Part shown: positions 7,908 through 17,656 of the stretch, piece after piece | How positions within the stretch are numbered: position 1 is the first letter of the stretch | Layout: each line of letters opens with the position of its first letter | Assembly: GCF_012927105.1 (NCBI RefSeq) | Contig: NZ_JABBFV010000003.1 | Span: 62,001-126,000, forward strand | DNA: 64,000 bases | DNA from: Sphingobium psychrophilum | GTDB lineage: Bacteria; Pseudomonadota; Alphaproteobacteria; Sphingomonadales; Sphingomonadaceae | Direction of reading: 5' to 3' | Made by a program: the position numbers and the translations under genes | Notes under the pieces: generated by a model | Seen by the model: only the letters and a program-made list of their open reading frames with translations | The model's database searches: none | What the model was told of the DNA's origin: nothing

Positions 7908-9035
7908 ATGAGAAGAATGTTCGGGTGGATGCCCGCGATCGCAGCGATGGTCCAAGGCCCCTGGGGCGGCAAGAATGACGGACCCGAAGGGGACGGACAG
8001 AAGGGTGGCGGCGACGGCGGCCCGCGCAACCCGTGGACTCAACCGGGCCGGCCGTCCGGCGGCCAAAAGGGGCCATCGGCCATCGAAGAGTTGCTGCGTC
8101 GCGGCCGCGAAAGCTTCGGCCAAGGCGGCGGCGGGAATGGCGGCGGCTTTGGCGGGCTTCCCCCGCGTGCATCGGGCAAGGCGCTCTGGCCGATCGCCAT
8201 CGCCCTTGTGGTGATATTGTGGCTGGTCCTGACGAGTTTCCATCGCGTCGGCCCGCAGGAACGCGGCGTCGTCACCCTGCTCGGCAAATATAGCCGCACC
8301 CTGACGCCGGGCATCAGCCTGACCCTGCCGGCCCCGTTCGAGGCGGTGGCAACGGTCGATGTCGAGGAAATCCGTACCATCGATGTCGGCTCCGCCAGCG
8401 CGGAGAGCGAAAATCTGGTGCTGACCGGCGATCAGAATATCATCGACCTCGCTTATTCGGTGCGCTGGAACATCCGTAACCCGGAACTTTACCTGTTCCA
8501 GCTGTCGGACCCGGACGCCAGCGTGCGCGAAGTCGCCGAAAGCGCGATGCGCGCCGTGCTCGCCAGCGTCAGCCTGGACGATGCGCTGGGTGCAGGGCGC
8601 ACCGCGATCGAACAACAGGTCGAATTGCGGATGCAGGAAATATTGGACGGCTATAAGTCGGGTATCCGTATCCAAGGCGTCGCGATCAAGCAGGCCGATC
8701 CGCCAACCGCCGTGAACGATGCGTTCAAGGCGGTATCCGCCGCGCAACAGACCGCGCAGACCTACTTGAACGAAGCGCGTGCCGCCGCCCAGCAGGTGAC
8801 GGCCAAAGCGCAGGGCGAGGCTGCGGCCTTCGATAAGGTCTATGAACAATATAGACTGTCGCCCGACGTGACCCGCCGCCGCATGTATTATGAAACCATG
8901 GAGGGCGTGCTGTCGAACGTCGACAAGACCATCGTCGAGGGTAACAATGTGACGCCCTATCTGCCGCTGCCCGAAATCAAGCGGCGGGCGCAGCCCACCC
9001 CGGCACCTGATGCCGCCAGCACGGGAGGCCAGTGA
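7908..9035 (+). CDS. hflK: FtsH protease regulator HflK
   Basis: A SPFH/band-7 membrane protein that forms a large complex with HflC around the FtsH protease and modulates degradation of membrane proteins. It has a Gly-rich cytoplasmic N-terminus containing NPWTQ and PWGG, one membrane segment (ALWPIAIALVVILWLVLTSF, about residues 90-110), and the SPFH domain from VGPQERGVVTLLGKY onward. A long helix rich in Ala/Gln (EARAAAQQVTAKAQGEAAAF) leads to the C-terminus. The start at 7908 is preceded by AGAAGG; 7917 is also possible. Its TGA overlaps the hflC ATG (TGATG). Confidence 0.93.
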   Translation: MRRMFGWMPAIAAMVQGPWGGKNDGPEGDGQKGGGDGGPRNPWTQPGRPSGGQKGPSAIEELLRRGRESFGQGGGGNGGGFGGLPPRASGKALWPIAIALVVILWLVLTSFHRVGPQERGVVTLLGKYSRTLTPGISLTLPAPFEAVATVDVEEIRTIDVGSASAESENLVLTGDQNIIDLAYSVRWNIRNPELYLFQLSDPDASVREVAESAMRAVLASVSLDDALGAGRTAIEQQVELRMQEILDGYKSGIRIQGVAIKQADPPTAVNDAFKAVSAAQQTAQTYLNEARAAAQQVTAKAQGEAAAFDKVYEQYRLSPDVTRRRMYYETMEGVLSNVDKTIVEGNNVTPYLPLPEIKRRAQPTPAPDAASTGGQ

Positions 9036-9883
9036 TGCCCGGCATATTGCGCCATCCCGTCGCCCTCGCACTGATCCTGCTCGCCCTGCTGATCATGATC
9101 GGTAGCACCGTGGCGATCGTGCCCGAAACCAAGCAAGGCGTGGTCGTCCGTTTCGGCGATCCAAAGGCGATCATCAACCGCTATCGACCCAACGAAACAT
9201 TCGGCAACACCGGTGCCGGCATCATCTGGCGCTGGCCGTTCGTCGACCAGATCGTCTGGATCGACAAGCGCGTCCTGTCGGTCGAGATGGAGCGGCAACA
9301 GGTGCTGTCGACCGACCAGTTGCGGCTTCAGGTCGATGCCTTCGCCCGTTACCGCATTGTCGATCCGCTGCGCATGTATATCGCGGCGGGCAATGAAGAG
9401 CGCGTAGGCGAGGCGCTGCGCCCTATCTTGGGTTCCGCTCTGCGTAACGAACTGGGCAAGCGGCCATTCGCCGCGCTGCTCAGCCCCGAACGCGGCCAGG
9501 TGATGCAGAATATCGAGGCAGGCCTGGACCGGGTCGCGCGCCAATATGGTGCCGAGATCGTGGACGTGCGGATCAAGCGTGCCGACCTGCCCGACGGGAC
9601 GCCGCTGGAAAGCGCTTTCACCCGGATGCGCACCGCGCGCGAACAGGAAGCGCTGACCATCCGCGCCCAGGGCGCGAAGCAAGCGCAGATCATCCGGGCC
9701 GAGGCCGACGCCAATGCCGCGCGCATCTATGCCGAAAGCTTCGGCAAAGACCCTTCCTTCTACGATTTCTATCGGGGGATGCAGAGCTATCGCTACACCT
9801 TCGCGCCCGATCGGCCGGGCCAGACCAATATCATCCTGTCGCCGGACAATGAATTCCTGCGGCAATTTCAGGGACGGCGTTAA
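9035..9883 (+). CDS. hflC: FtsH protease regulator HflC
   Basis: Partner of HflK in the SPFH complex around FtsH. The 282-residue protein has an N-terminal membrane anchor (LALILLALLIMIGSTVAIV) then VPETKQGVVVRFGDP, the band-7 domain with WRWPFVDQIVWIDKRVLS, and the characteristic C-terminal part with TRMRTAREQEA and IRAEADANAARIYAESFGKDP. The ATG at 9035 shares its A with the hflK TGA and has GGGAGG 8 bp upstream, so the pair is translationally coupled. A degP-like protease gene follows on the same strand after 137 bp. Confidence 0.94.
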   Translation: MPGILRHPVALALILLALLIMIGSTVAIVPETKQGVVVRFGDPKAIINRYRPNETFGNTGAGIIWRWPFVDQIVWIDKRVLSVEMERQQVLSTDQLRLQVDAFARYRIVDPLRMYIAAGNEERVGEALRPILGSALRNELGKRPFAALLSPERGQVMQNIEAGLDRVARQYGAEIVDVRIKRADLPDGTPLESAFTRMRTAREQEALTIRAQGAKQAQIIRAEADANAARIYAESFGKDPSFYDFYRGMQSYRYTFAPDRPGQTNIILSPDNEFLRQFQGRR

Positions 9884-9915
9884 ACTTTCGTCATGATGTC
9901 CACGGGGATCATTAC

Positions 9916-9941
9916 GGAACCAGCGTCATTCAATGAGGGTT
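9916..9941 (+). promoter_or_regulatory. Possible EcfG (general stress) promoter upstream of the DegP-type protease
   Basis: GGAAC at 9916-9920 is followed after 17 bp by GGTT at 9938-9941, close to the GGAAC-N16/17-CGTT consensus of the alphaproteobacterial ECF sigma factor EcfG. It lies 80 bp upstream of the protease start codon. Envelope proteases are plausible members of this regulon, but the -10 has one mismatch, so this is tentative. Confidence 0.35.
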
Positions 9942-10020
9942 AAGGCAAGGCGGAGCATCTGAGGGCTTCCTAAAAGTCCCGCCTTCCTTACCCCTGAAGC
10001 TTTGAAGAGGACCGTCACGA

Positions 10021-11532
10021 GTGCGTTACGCTTATGCCATCACCGGCGCCCTGCTGCTCGGCGGCACCGCCATCGCGGTCACGACCAGTTCCAATGTCGA
10101 GGCGCAGACCGCGCAGAATGAAGGCCTGACGGCAGCAGCCCCCGCGGGCGCGCCGGCCAGCCTCGCCGACATGGTCGAGAAGCTGCAACCCGCCGTCGTC
10201 AATATCTCCACCAAGCAGCGGGTGAAGGTGCAGAACCCGTTCGCCGGCACGCCTTTTGGCGAATTGTTTGGCCAGGGCCAGCAGGGCGGCGCGCAGCCGC
10301 AGACGCGCCAGGCCCAGTCGCTTGGATCGGGCTTCCTGATCTCCGCCGACGGCTATATCGTCACCAACAACCATGTGGTGTCGGCGGGCGCAGAGGGCGC
10401 GAGCGTCGATTCGATCACCGTTACGATGACCGACAAGCAGGAATTTCCCGCCAAGCTGATCGGCCGCGATGCCGCGACCGACCTGGCGGTGCTGAAGATC
10501 GAGTCGCCCAGGCCGCTGCCCTTCGTGAAGTTCGGCGACAGCACCAAGTCGCGCGTGGGCGACTGGGTCGTGGCGATCGGCAACCCCTTCGCCCTGTCGG
10601 GCACGGTGACGGCGGGCATCATCTCCGCCCTGCATCGCGGCACCGGCGGCAGCTATGACAAGTTCATCCAGACCGATGCGTCGATCAACCAGGGCAACTC
10701 CGGTGGCCCGATGTTCGACATGCGCGGCAATGTCATCGGCATCAACAGCCAGATCCTGTCGCCGTCGGGCGGCAATGTCGGCATCGGCTTCGCCATTCCA
10801 TCCGAACAGGCGGCGCCGATCGTTGATACGCTGCGCAAGGGTCAGGCGATCAAGCGCGGCTATCTGGGCGTGCAGATCAGCCCGCTGGGTGAAGACCTGG
10901 CCGATTCGCTTGGCCTTGCCAAGAATCGCGGCGAGTTCGTCCAGGGTGTCGAGCCGGGCAAGGGCGCTGAAAAGGCCGGGATCAAGGCGGGCGACGTGAT
11001 CGTCAGCGTTGCCGGCCAGGAAGTGACCGCGGATCAGAATCTGTCCTCGATAGTCGCCAATCAGGATATTGGCGCGCGCGTGCCGATCGTCCTGATCCGC
11101 AATGGCCAGCGTCAAACGGTCACCGCCATCGTCGGTGAGCGCCCGTCCGAAGACGAACTGAACAACTTCGCCCAGCCACAAGGCGACGAGGATTTCAGCC
11201 AGCAGGACCAGAATCCGGGTCAGGCGACGCAGCAGGCGCTGGGCATTTCGGCGATCCCGCTGACGCCCGGCATCATCCGCCAGTTGGGCATCGCCGCCGA
11301 CACGAAGGGTGTGGTCATCACCGCTGTCGACGGATCGACCGATGCGGGCACCAAGGGCTTGCGTCGCGGCGACGTGATCATCAGCGCCAACAACCGACCG
11401 ATCGCAAGCCAGGCGGAACTGGACGCGCAGGCGAAGGCCGTCGCAGCCCAGGGTCGCGCCGCCATCCTGTTGCAGGTGCTGCGTCGCGGCCAGCCCGCCA
11501 TCTTCCTGCCGATCCGCCTGCGCGACAAGTAA
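10021..11532 (+). CDS. degP: DegP/MucD-type periplasmic serine endoprotease
   Basis: A periplasmic HtrA-family protease that degrades or refolds damaged envelope proteins. The 503-residue precursor has a signal peptide (RYAYAITGALLLGGTAIA), a trypsin-like domain with the complete triad His118 (VTNNHVV), Asp154 (ATDLAVLKI) and Ser227 (QGNSGGPMF), and two PDZ domains: one around residues 280-370 (RGYLGVQISPLGEDLADSLG) and one in the C-terminal 100 residues (KGVVITAVDGSTDAGTKGLRRGD as it runs). The start is GTG, with AAGAGGA upstream. It may form a quality-control cluster with hflKC before it. A strong terminator follows. Confidence 0.93.
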   Translation: MRYAYAITGALLLGGTAIAVTTSSNVEAQTAQNEGLTAAAPAGAPASLADMVEKLQPAVVNISTKQRVKVQNPFAGTPFGELFGQGQQGGAQPQTRQAQSLGSGFLISADGYIVTNNHVVSAGAEGASVDSITVTMTDKQEFPAKLIGRDAATDLAVLKIESPRPLPFVKFGDSTKSRVGDWVVAIGNPFALSGTVTAGIISALHRGTGGSYDKFIQTDASINQGNSGGPMFDMRGNVIGINSQILSPSGGNVGIGFAIPSEQAAPIVDTLRKGQAIKRGYLGVQISPLGEDLADSLGLAKNRGEFVQGVEPGKGAEKAGIKAGDVIVSVAGQEVTADQNLSSIVANQDIGARVPIVLIRNGQRQTVTAIVGERPSEDELNNFAQPQGDEDFSQQDQNPGQATQQALGISAIPLTPGIIRQLGIAADTKGVVITAVDGSTDAGTKGLRRGDVIISANNRPIASQAELDAQAKAVAAQGRAAILLQVLRRGQPAIFLPIRLRDK

Positions 11533-11582
11533 GCGGCACTTGCCGATGGCGGCCGGCTCGTTAGAGTTGGGGTAGCCAATTC

Positions 11583-11647
11583 AAACCCGTTCGGGCCGGA
11601 CCTGTCGACATCGTTCGACAGGTCCGGGGCGAGCGGGTTTTCTTTTT
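11583..11647 (+). terminator. Long-stem intrinsic terminator after degP
   Basis: Nested inverted repeats: AAACCCG pairs with CGGGTTT on the outside and CCGGACCTGTCGA with TCGACAGGTCCGG inside, followed by TTTTCTTTTT. It sits 50 bp after the protease stop and just before the next gene. The stem contains the TTCGACAGG core shared with the repeat elements at 53.98 and 56.46 kb, so a dispersed element may be serving as terminator. Confidence 0.85.
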
Positions 11648-11659
11648 CGGGGATTTCAG

Positions 11660-13291
11660 ATGAGCGACGGTATCTTCATCGGGCTTGGCGCACCGGACAA
11701 GGACGGGGGCGTTCCGCAGATGCTGAACCTGCGCCGCGCGAACCGCCATGGATTGATCGCAGGCGCCACCGGCACCGGCAAGACCGTCACCCTGCAAGGA
11801 ATCGCCGAAAGCTTTTCCGCGCTCGGCGTGCCGGTGTTCATGGCCGATGTGAAGGGCGACCTGGCCGGCATTGCCATGGCCGGATCGCCCACCGCCAAAA
11901 ATGCCGACAAGCTGGTGGCGCGCGCTGCCGAAGTGGGGATCGCCGATTACAGCTATGCCGACAATCCGGCGATCTTCTGGGATCTGTACGGGCAGCAGGG
12001 CCATCCGATCCGCACCACCGTCAGCGAAATGGGGCCGTTGCTGCTCGCGCGCCTGATGGGCCTCAACGAAACGCAGGAAGGCGTGCTGACCATCGCCTTC
12101 AAATATGCTGACGAGGAAGGACTGCTGCTGCTCGACCTGGGCGATTTGCAGGCGATGCTGGCCTATTGCGCGGAGAATGCCGACACGCTGTCGGCCCGCT
12201 ACGGCAATGTCACCAAGGCCAGCGTCGGCGCGATCCAGCGGCAATTGCTGCAACTGGAATCCCAGGGCGGCGATCATTTCTTCGGCGAACCGGCGCTCGA
12301 CATTCATGACATGTTGCAGGTGGACGAGAAGGGGCGCGGCTATGTCAACGTCCTCGCCGCTGACAAGCTCATGCAGAGCCCGAAACTCTACGCGACCTTC
12401 CTGCTATGGCTGCTATCCGAATTGTTCGAGACGCTCCCCGAAGTGGGCGACCCGGACAAACCGAAGCTGGTCTTCTTCTTCGACGAGGCGCATCTGCTGT
12501 TCGACGACGCGCCCAAGGCGCTGACCGACAAGATCGAACAGGTCGTGCGCCTGATCCGGTCCAAGGGCGTGGGCGTATATTTCGTCACGCAGAACCCGAT
12601 CGACATTCCAGAGGATGTGGCCGGGCAACTGGGCAACCGGGTGCAACATGCGCTGCGCGCCTTCACCCCGCGCGACCAGCGGGCGATCAAGGCGGCGGCG
12701 GAAACATTCCGCATCAATCCCGATCTGGACGTCGAGACGGCGATCACGCAATTGAAGGTCGGTGAGGCTCTGGTGTCGTTGTTGCAGGAGGATGGGTCGC
12801 CCGGCATCGTGCAGCGCACGCTGATCGCCCCGCCGCGGTCGCGGCTGGGGCCGCTCGATGCGAAGGAGCGCGCGATCATCCAGTCGATCTCGCCCGTTGC
12901 AGGCAAATATGACGATGCGGTCGATCGGGAATCGGCCGAAGAGATATTGGCGGCGCGCGGACAGGCCGCCGCGGCGGCGGCGCAGGCGCAAAAGGCGCAG
13001 GCGGAAGCCGACAAGACCGCTGCCGCTCAGGCCAAGGTAGAGGCCAAGCAGCGCGAGGCGGAATTGAAGGAGCAGGCACGGCGCGCGACGGTGGAGGCGC
13101 GCGAAGCAGCCAAGCCCAGCGCCATCGACAAGGCGATCCAGTCGGCCACGCGGGCGGCGGGATCTTCGGTCGGGCGGCAGGTCGCCAACGAACTGGGCCG
13201 CGCCGTGTTCGGCGGATCGAGCCGCAAATCTTCTTCCGGCGGGATCGCCGGCAAGCTGGTCCGCGGCATATTGGGCAGCCTCTTCAAATAG
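11660..13291 (+). CDS. HerA-like P-loop ATPase (DUF853, YjgR-type)
   Basis: A 543-residue ATPase of the bacterial DUF853 branch of the HerA/FtsK superfamily. Walker A is GATGTGKT near residue 36 and Walker [13 protein letters not shown] near 275; the arginine-finger region follows with [34 protein letters not shown]. Residues 435-490 are an Ala/Lys/Glu-rich coiled coil. The C-terminus has [14 protein letters not shown] and a Gly/Ser tail, as in the Escherichia coli YjgR group. The biological role of YjgR proteins is not established. No nuclease partner such as NurA is adjacent. The ATG is preceded at a distance by the terminator of degP. Confidence 0.87.
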   Translation: MSDGIFIGLGAPDKDGGVPQMLNLRRANRHGLIAGATGTGKTVTLQGIAESFSALGVPVFMADVKGDLAGIAMAGSPTAKNADKLVARAAEVGIADYSYADNPAIFWDLYGQQGHPIRTTVSEMGPLLLARLMGLNETQEGVLTIAFKYADEEGLLLLDLGDLQAMLAYCAENADTLSARYGNVTKASVGAIQRQLLQLESQGGDHFFGEPALDIHDMLQVDEKGRGYVNVLAADKLMQSPKLYATFLLWLLSELFETLPEVGDPDKPKLVFFFDEAHLLFDDAPKALTDKIEQVVRLIRSKGVGVYFVTQNPIDIPEDVAGQLGNRVQHALRAFTPRDQRAIKAAAETFRINPDLDVETAITQLKVGEALVSLLQEDGSPGIVQRTLIAPPRSRLGPLDAKERAIIQSISPVAGKYDDAVDRESAEEILAARGQAAAAAAQAQKAQAEADKTAAAQAKVEAKQREAELKEQARRATVEAREAAKPSAIDKAIQSATRAAGSSVGRQVANELGRAVFGGSSRKSSSGGIAGKLVRGILGSLFK

Positions 13292-13326
13292 GCTATGATG
13301 GCGCGCCGGCTGGGAGGCGGCGCGTC

Positions 13327-13716
13327 ATGCAAAAGACAGCGAGTTGGACAATAGTAGCGCTTGTCGCGGCCAGTCCGCTCCACGCCCAGACGATCGATCC
13401 GCATCAGGTGATCGGCGCTGCGATCGCCAGCGACATCGCGCGCGATCGGCAGGCCGAACGCGACGCCCGGCGCGCGCCTTATGCCTCGCCCGGCTATGGC
13501 CCGATCGCATCGGCCGCCGCCGCGCGCGACGCATGCGCGGCCAAGGCGCTCTACCAGGCCGGTCCCGACGGCAAGCTGATCGGCCGCCCCCGCGCCAGCA
13601 CCATGGCGACCGGGTGGGAGGTGGAGGGCGAGATCGGCTTTGCCGATGGCGGCACCGTGCCTTTCGTCTGTTCCGTGCGTAACGGATCGGTCAGCGGCGT
13701 GCTGTTGAAGCGCTGA
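13327..13716 (+). CDS. Small exported protein of unknown function
   Basis: A 129-residue protein beginning MQKTASWTIVALVAASPLHAQ, a signal peptide with an AXA cleavage site. The mature part has two cysteines (DACAAKAL and PFVCSVRNGS), likely a disulfide, and ends in SGVLLKR. I do not recognise a family with certainty; the pattern of a short mature domain with VCSVRNG resembles uncharacterised sphingomonad periplasmic proteins. It follows the HerA-like gene by 35 bp and may be cotranscribed. Confidence 0.7.
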   Translation: MQKTASWTIVALVAASPLHAQTIDPHQVIGAAIASDIARDRQAERDARRAPYASPGYGPIASAAAARDACAAKALYQAGPDGKLIGRPRASTMATGWEVEGEIGFADGGTVPFVCSVRNGSVSGVLLKR

Positions 13717-13843
13717 TCGGCCGTATGGGGCGGGCAGGATGGATCGCCGCCCTCCCCGCTCATAGGTCGTAAAGCAAATCTTGTTGCATGGTGGGTCGCG
13801 CGCCTGTTGCTTCGGCAACATAAGCGCCGCTAAAGCCGTCGCC

Positions 13844-15148
13844 ATGACGGCTGCCCCCTCCCCCCGCCACCCCCTGCATTTCAGCAATTTCCGCGCCTAT
13901 CTGGTGGGGCGGCTCTGTGCCGTGCTGGCGCAATATGGCATGATGATCATATTGGGGTGGCAAGCCTATAATATCGCGCGCGAGACGATGACGACGTCGG
14001 GGGCCGCAGCGCAACTGGGCCTGATCGGCCTGGCGCAATTCCTGCCGCTTTTCTTTCTGACTCCCGTCACTGGCTGGGTCGCGGACCATTATGACCGGCG
14101 GTGGATTTCTCGCATCACACTCGCGCTCTTGGCGATCGCGGCAGGATTGCTGGCCTTTGCGACCTATGAGGGCTGGGTCAGCCTGCCATTGATCCTGGGC
14201 ATCGCCGTCATTGTCGGCACGGCGCGCGCCTTCAATGGTCCCGCTTATGGCGCGCTTGCTCCCAATCTGGTGCCGCCCGCCGTCCTGCCCAATGCCATCG
14301 CGATTTCCAGCGTCGTCTGGCAGGCCGGATCGATCGCCGGGCCGGCGCTGGGCGGCTATGCCTATGCAGCCACGCCATGGGGCGCCTATGCGCTGGCGTC
14401 GGCGCTGTTCGGGGTGGCGCTGGGCGCCATGATGCTGATCGGCCCCGTGCCGCAGCCGCCGCGCGACACCAGCCGCCATCCCATCCGCCAGATGATCGAC
14501 GGCTTCGCCTATGTCCGGGGGAACCGACTGGTGCTCGCGACGATCACGCTGGACCTCTTCGCGGTGCTGCTGGCGGGCGCAACTGCGCTGCTGCCGGTCT
14601 ATGCCCGCGACATATTGCATGTTGGGTCGGCGGGCCTGGGCCATCTGGCCGCTGCGCCGGGCATCGGTGCCGGGCTGACGGCGCTCTGGTTCTCCTTCCG
14701 CCCGATGAAGACCAATGTCGGGGTCAAGATGCTGGGATCGGTCATGCTGTTCGGCCTGGCCACCATCGCCTTCGGCTGCACCGCCTTCCTGCCGCGCAGC
14801 ATCGCGATCGAGGTGGGCATCGCGGCGCTGGTCGTGCTGGGCAGCGCGGACATGGTGTCGGTGTTCGTGCGCCAGTCGCTGGTGCAGTTGCACACGCCCG
14901 ATGCGATGCGCGGGCGCGTGTCCAGCCTGTCGCAACTCACCATTTCCGCCTCGAACGAACTGGGCGAGGCGGAATCCGGCTTTCTCGCCGCGCTGGTCGG
15001 CCCGGTCGCGGCGGTGATCGGCGGCGGCGTCGGTGCTATCCTCATCACCCTTTACTGGGCGCGACTCTTTCCCGAATTGCGCCTTGCACGAAGCTTCGAT
15101 CCACCCGACATCGGGCGAGAAGAGAACAGCCAGGAGAAAAACCCATGA
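13844..15148 (+). CDS. MFS exporter (EntS-like, MFS_3)
   Basis: A 434-residue 12-helix transporter. The N-terminal [31 protein letters not shown] and the loop [13 protein letters not shown] (the conserved motif A, G-x3-D-R-x-G/R-R) place it in the MFS_3 group that includes the enterobactin exporter EntS. The cargo is unknown. The start at 13844 ([10 protein letters not shown]) is chosen because the frame upstream of it to 13781 is Cys-rich and not membrane-like. Its stop overlaps the cysK start as ATGA, an unusual pairing that suggests coupled expression. Confidence 0.88.
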   Translation: MTAAPSPRHPLHFSNFRAYLVGRLCAVLAQYGMMIILGWQAYNIARETMTTSGAAAQLGLIGLAQFLPLFFLTPVTGWVADHYDRRWISRITLALLAIAAGLLAFATYEGWVSLPLILGIAVIVGTARAFNGPAYGALAPNLVPPAVLPNAIAISSVVWQAGSIAGPALGGYAYAATPWGAYALASALFGVALGAMMLIGPVPQPPRDTSRHPIRQMIDGFAYVRGNRLVLATITLDLFAVLLAGATALLPVYARDILHVGSAGLGHLAAAPGIGAGLTALWFSFRPMKTNVGVKMLGSVMLFGLATIAFGCTAFLPRSIAIEVGIAALVVLGSADMVSVFVRQSLVQLHTPDAMRGRVSSLSQLTISASNELGEAESGFLAALVGPVAAVIGGGVGAILITLYWARLFPELRLARSFDPPDIGREENSQEKNP

Positions 15149-16062
15149 AAGCTGCCACGATTCTCGAAACCATCGGCAACACGCCCCATGTCCGCATCAA
15201 CCGGCTGTTCGGAGATGCAGAAGTGTGGATCAAGTCTGAAAGGTCCAATCCGGGCGGGTCGATCAAGGATCGCATCGCGCTGGCGATGATCGAGGCGGCG
15301 GAGGCCAGCGGCGAATTGCAGCCGGGCGGCACGATCATCGAACCGACGTCGGGCAATACCGGCGTCGGCCTGGCCATGGTCGCGGCGGTGAAGGGCTACA
15401 AGCTGGTGCTGGTCATGCCTGAAAGCATGTCGATCGAGCGCCGCCGCCTGATGCTGGCCTATGGTGCCAGTTTCGACCTGACCCCGCGCGAAAAGGGTAT
15501 GAAGGGCGCGATCGAACGCGCGCTGGAGTTGGTGTCGCAGACGCCGAACAGCTGGATGCCGCAGCAGTTCGAAAATCCCGCCAATATCGACGTGCATGTC
15601 CGCACGACCGCACAGGAAATCCTGGCCGATTTCGCCGATGCGCCGATCGACGCGCTGATTACCGGCGTGGGCACCGGCGGCCACATCACCGGCGTCGCCG
15701 AGGTGCTGAAAAAGGCGTGGCCCACGATCAAGATCTTTGCGGTAGAACCAACCCTGTCGCCGGTCATCAGTGGCGGCCAGCCCGGCCCGCACCCGATCCA
15801 GGGCATCGGCGCGGGCTTCATCCCGGCGAACCTGCACACCCAGTTGCTGGACGGCGTGATCCAGGTCGATCCTGCCGATGCCAAGGACTATGCCCGGCGC
15901 TCTGCGAGCGAGGAAGGGCTGCTGGTCGGTATCTCTTCAGGCGGCACGCTGGCGGCAATCGCTCAGAAGCTGAAGGAACTCCCCGCAGGCAGCCGGGTTC
16001 TGGGCTTCAACTATGACACCGGCGAACGCTATCTGTCGGTCCCCGATTTCCTGCCTGAATAA
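15145..16062 (+). CDS. cysK: Cysteine synthase A (O-acetylserine sulfhydrylase)
   Basis: PLP enzyme that forms cysteine from O-acetylserine and sulfide. The 305-residue protein has [13 protein letters not shown] at the N-terminus, the PLP lysine in [11 protein letters not shown], the substrate loop TSGNTG, the GTGGHITG phosphate loop and the C-terminal ISSGGTLAA. This is the CysK pattern; CysM is less likely given its length and loops. The ATG overlaps the preceding MFS stop and has AGGAG 9 bp upstream. A wall hydrolase gene follows after 21 bp. Confidence 0.92.
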   Translation: MKAATILETIGNTPHVRINRLFGDAEVWIKSERSNPGGSIKDRIALAMIEAAEASGELQPGGTIIEPTSGNTGVGLAMVAAVKGYKLVLVMPESMSIERRRLMLAYGASFDLTPREKGMKGAIERALELVSQTPNSWMPQQFENPANIDVHVRTTAQEILADFADAPIDALITGVGTGGHITGVAEVLKKAWPTIKIFAVEPTLSPVISGGQPGPHPIQGIGAGFIPANLHTQLLDGVIQVDPADAKDYARRSASEEGLLVGISSGGTLAAIAQKLKELPAGSRVLGFNYDTGERYLSVPDFLPE

Positions 16063-16083
16063 GGTGATAACGGCAGGCGCGGC

Positions 16084-17442
16084 ATGACCGAATCATCTCC
16101 CTCGGCCCGGCCACATCCGTTGATGTGGCTGGTCTGGGCGCTTCTGTTCGCCGGCCTGCCCGCATTAGTCGCCACCTGGGACACGCGGGCGTCTTCGGAA
16201 GCGGGGGCGCGCCGCATGGCCGTGGTGGAAGCCGCACGGATGAGACGGCCCGCCACGCCCCCGCCGCCGGTCGAGCCGGTCCAAGTCTTCGCGCTGGAGC
16301 GGGATCAGGCGGTCGCGTTCAATGCGACCATCCCCTTTTCGCGCGATCCCAACCCGGCCGCCCGGCCTTTCCTCTTCGCCGGGTCCGAAACAGACCTCGC
16401 CCGCGCGACCGACTGCCTGGCGGCGGCCGAAATCTTCGAGGCGGGTGACGATGCCGTGGGCGAAGAGGCAGTGGCACAGGTGGTGCTGAACCGGGTGCGG
16501 CATCCTGCCTTCCCCAAGACGGTGTGCGGCGTAGTGTTCCAGGGGCAGGAACGGCGCACCGGATGCCAGTTCACCTTCAGTTGCGACGGCGCACTGGCCC
16601 GCACGCCCGGCGAAGCCGCTTGGGGCCGCGCGCGCGACATCGCCCGCGCCGCGCTGGCGGGCAAGGTCTACAAGCCGGTCGGCTACGCCACCCATTATCA
16701 TACTGACTGGGTCGTGCCCTATTGGAGCAGCAGCCTGGACAAGATCGGGGCGGTCGGCACGCACCTGTTCTTCCGCTGGCGCGGCTGGTGGGGCACGCCG
16801 TCCGCCTTCCGCCGGACCATTGATACAGGAGAACCGCTGATCGGCCAGCTAGCGCGCCTGTCACCCGCGCATCAGGGCGGATCGGGCATGCTGTCGCTAC
16901 TGCAACCGGTGATGACCGCCGAAGCCGCGGCTGCGTTGGCTGCGCGGCCCCAACAATCCATCGAAATGGGCATGCTAGGCAAGACGATCGCAGGCGTGCG
17001 CCTGATTTCCATCATCGGCGGCCAAAGTTTTCTGGTCGAATTGCCAAGGGGCAGCGCCGCCGACAGTTGGCCGGCGACGGCGCGGACCTTTTGCGCCGGG
17101 CGCGGCCAATGCCGCATCATGGGATGGGTGGCGGGCAGTGCGCCCAAGGAATTGCCGCTATCCCTGACCGATCTCACCACCATGCGTTTTTCCTACATCC
17201 ACGATGCGGCGACAGGATTGCAACGCGCCCTGTGGAATTGCACCCAAACGCCCCGCGTCGCCAAGAGAGAATGTATGCGCCAGCGCGTGCCGACCTTGGC
17301 CATTCCCTCTCCCACCGATCCCGGGTTGAGCGGTGTGCGGCGTAAGGAGCGGTTTGAGACGGTGAAGATCGCGCCGCCTGCTGCGCCATTGAATGCAGCA
17401 TCGGGCGCCACATCCAATGCGACTAGCGACGCGACGCCTTGA
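16084..17442 (+). CDS. Cell wall hydrolase, SleB domain, membrane-anchored
   Basis: A 452-residue protein with an N-terminal anchor (LMWLVWALLFAGLPALVATW), a proline-rich stretch and a Hydrolase_2 (SleB-like) domain at about residues 110-230. Domain signs are ATDCLAAAEIFEAGDDAVGEEAVAQVVLNRVRHPAFP, CGVVFQG, GCQFTFSCDG and THYHTDWVVPYW. SleB domains are lytic transglycosylases or amidases acting on peptidoglycan; in non-sporing alphaproteobacteria the role is presumably wall remodelling. The C-terminal 200 residues have no domain I recognise apart from two Cys-containing turns. It ends 314 bp before rpoB. Confidence 0.85.
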   Translation: MTESSPSARPHPLMWLVWALLFAGLPALVATWDTRASSEAGARRMAVVEAARMRRPATPPPPVEPVQVFALERDQAVAFNATIPFSRDPNPAARPFLFAGSETDLARATDCLAAAEIFEAGDDAVGEEAVAQVVLNRVRHPAFPKTVCGVVFQGQERRTGCQFTFSCDGALARTPGEAAWGRARDIARAALAGKVYKPVGYATHYHTDWVVPYWSSSLDKIGAVGTHLFFRWRGWWGTPSAFRRTIDTGEPLIGQLARLSPAHQGGSGMLSLLQPVMTAEAAAALAARPQQSIEMGMLGKTIAGVRLISIIGGQSFLVELPRGSAADSWPATARTFCAGRGQCRIMGWVAGSAPKELPLSLTDLTTMRFSYIHDAATGLQRALWNCTQTPRVAKRECMRQRVPTLAIPSPTDPGLSGVRRKERFETVKIAPPAAPLNAASGATSNATSDATP

Positions 17443-17458
17443 ACACTGCCTTCACCCC

Positions 17459-17487
17459 TTCACAAATCGCCAGCGGGCGTCTATATG
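17459..17487 (+). promoter_or_regulatory. Candidate sigma-70 promoter for the rpoBC leader
   Basis: TTCACA at 17459-17464 and TATATG at 17482-17487 are separated by exactly 17 bp. Transcription would begin near 17494, leaving a leader of about 260 nt before rpoB. This is the best-looking promoter in the 314-bp gap between the wall hydrolase and rpoB. Confidence 0.5.
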
Positions 17488-17601
17488 GCTGGCAATCCGG
17501 TCGTCCCCTGCGCTGTGCGTAAGGGGTTAGGCCGTCCCCCGGATCGCTCGGGGTCCAGCTTCGAATTGCGCGCGAAGCTGGCGGAATTGGGCGACTTCTG
17601 A
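17485..17601 (+). CDS. Possible 38-residue leader ORF before rpoB
   Basis: An open frame from ATG 17485 to TGA 17601 encodes a 38-residue basic peptide ending RAKLAELGDF. A GTG at 17515 offers a shorter 28-residue version. No convincing ribosome site is visible, and the ATG overlaps the candidate -10, so translation would need another promoter or the internal start. It is listed because it lies just ahead of a terminator-like hairpin in the rpoB leader, the position of a leader peptide. It may be chance. Confidence 0.2.
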   Translation: MAGNPVVPCAVRKGLGRPPDRSGSSFELRAKLAELGDF

Positions 17602-17656
17602 CGGGTCATCAGGTGCTGACAGTGCGGATCGGACAGTCCCGGCCCGCACTTTTTTG
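17537..17656 (+). promoter_or_regulatory. Structured rpoB leader with terminator-like third stem
   Basis: Three stem-loops follow one another: CCCCG/CGGGG (17537-17553), CCAGCTTCG/CGAAGCTGG (17555-17581, nine perfect pairs), and GTGCGG/CCGCAC followed by TTTTTT (about 17622-17656). The last has the form of an intrinsic terminator yet lies 100 bp upstream of the rpoB start and 180 bp after the previous gene. It may attenuate rpoBC, end a short RNA of about 160 nt starting near 17494, or simply terminate the upstream gene. Confidence 0.55.

Noticed and set aside
14377..16062. A 561-residue frame joining part of the MFS gene to cysK as a fusion
   Set aside because: The part before 15145 is out of frame with the MFS protein and has no membrane character; cysK has its own start with AGGAG.
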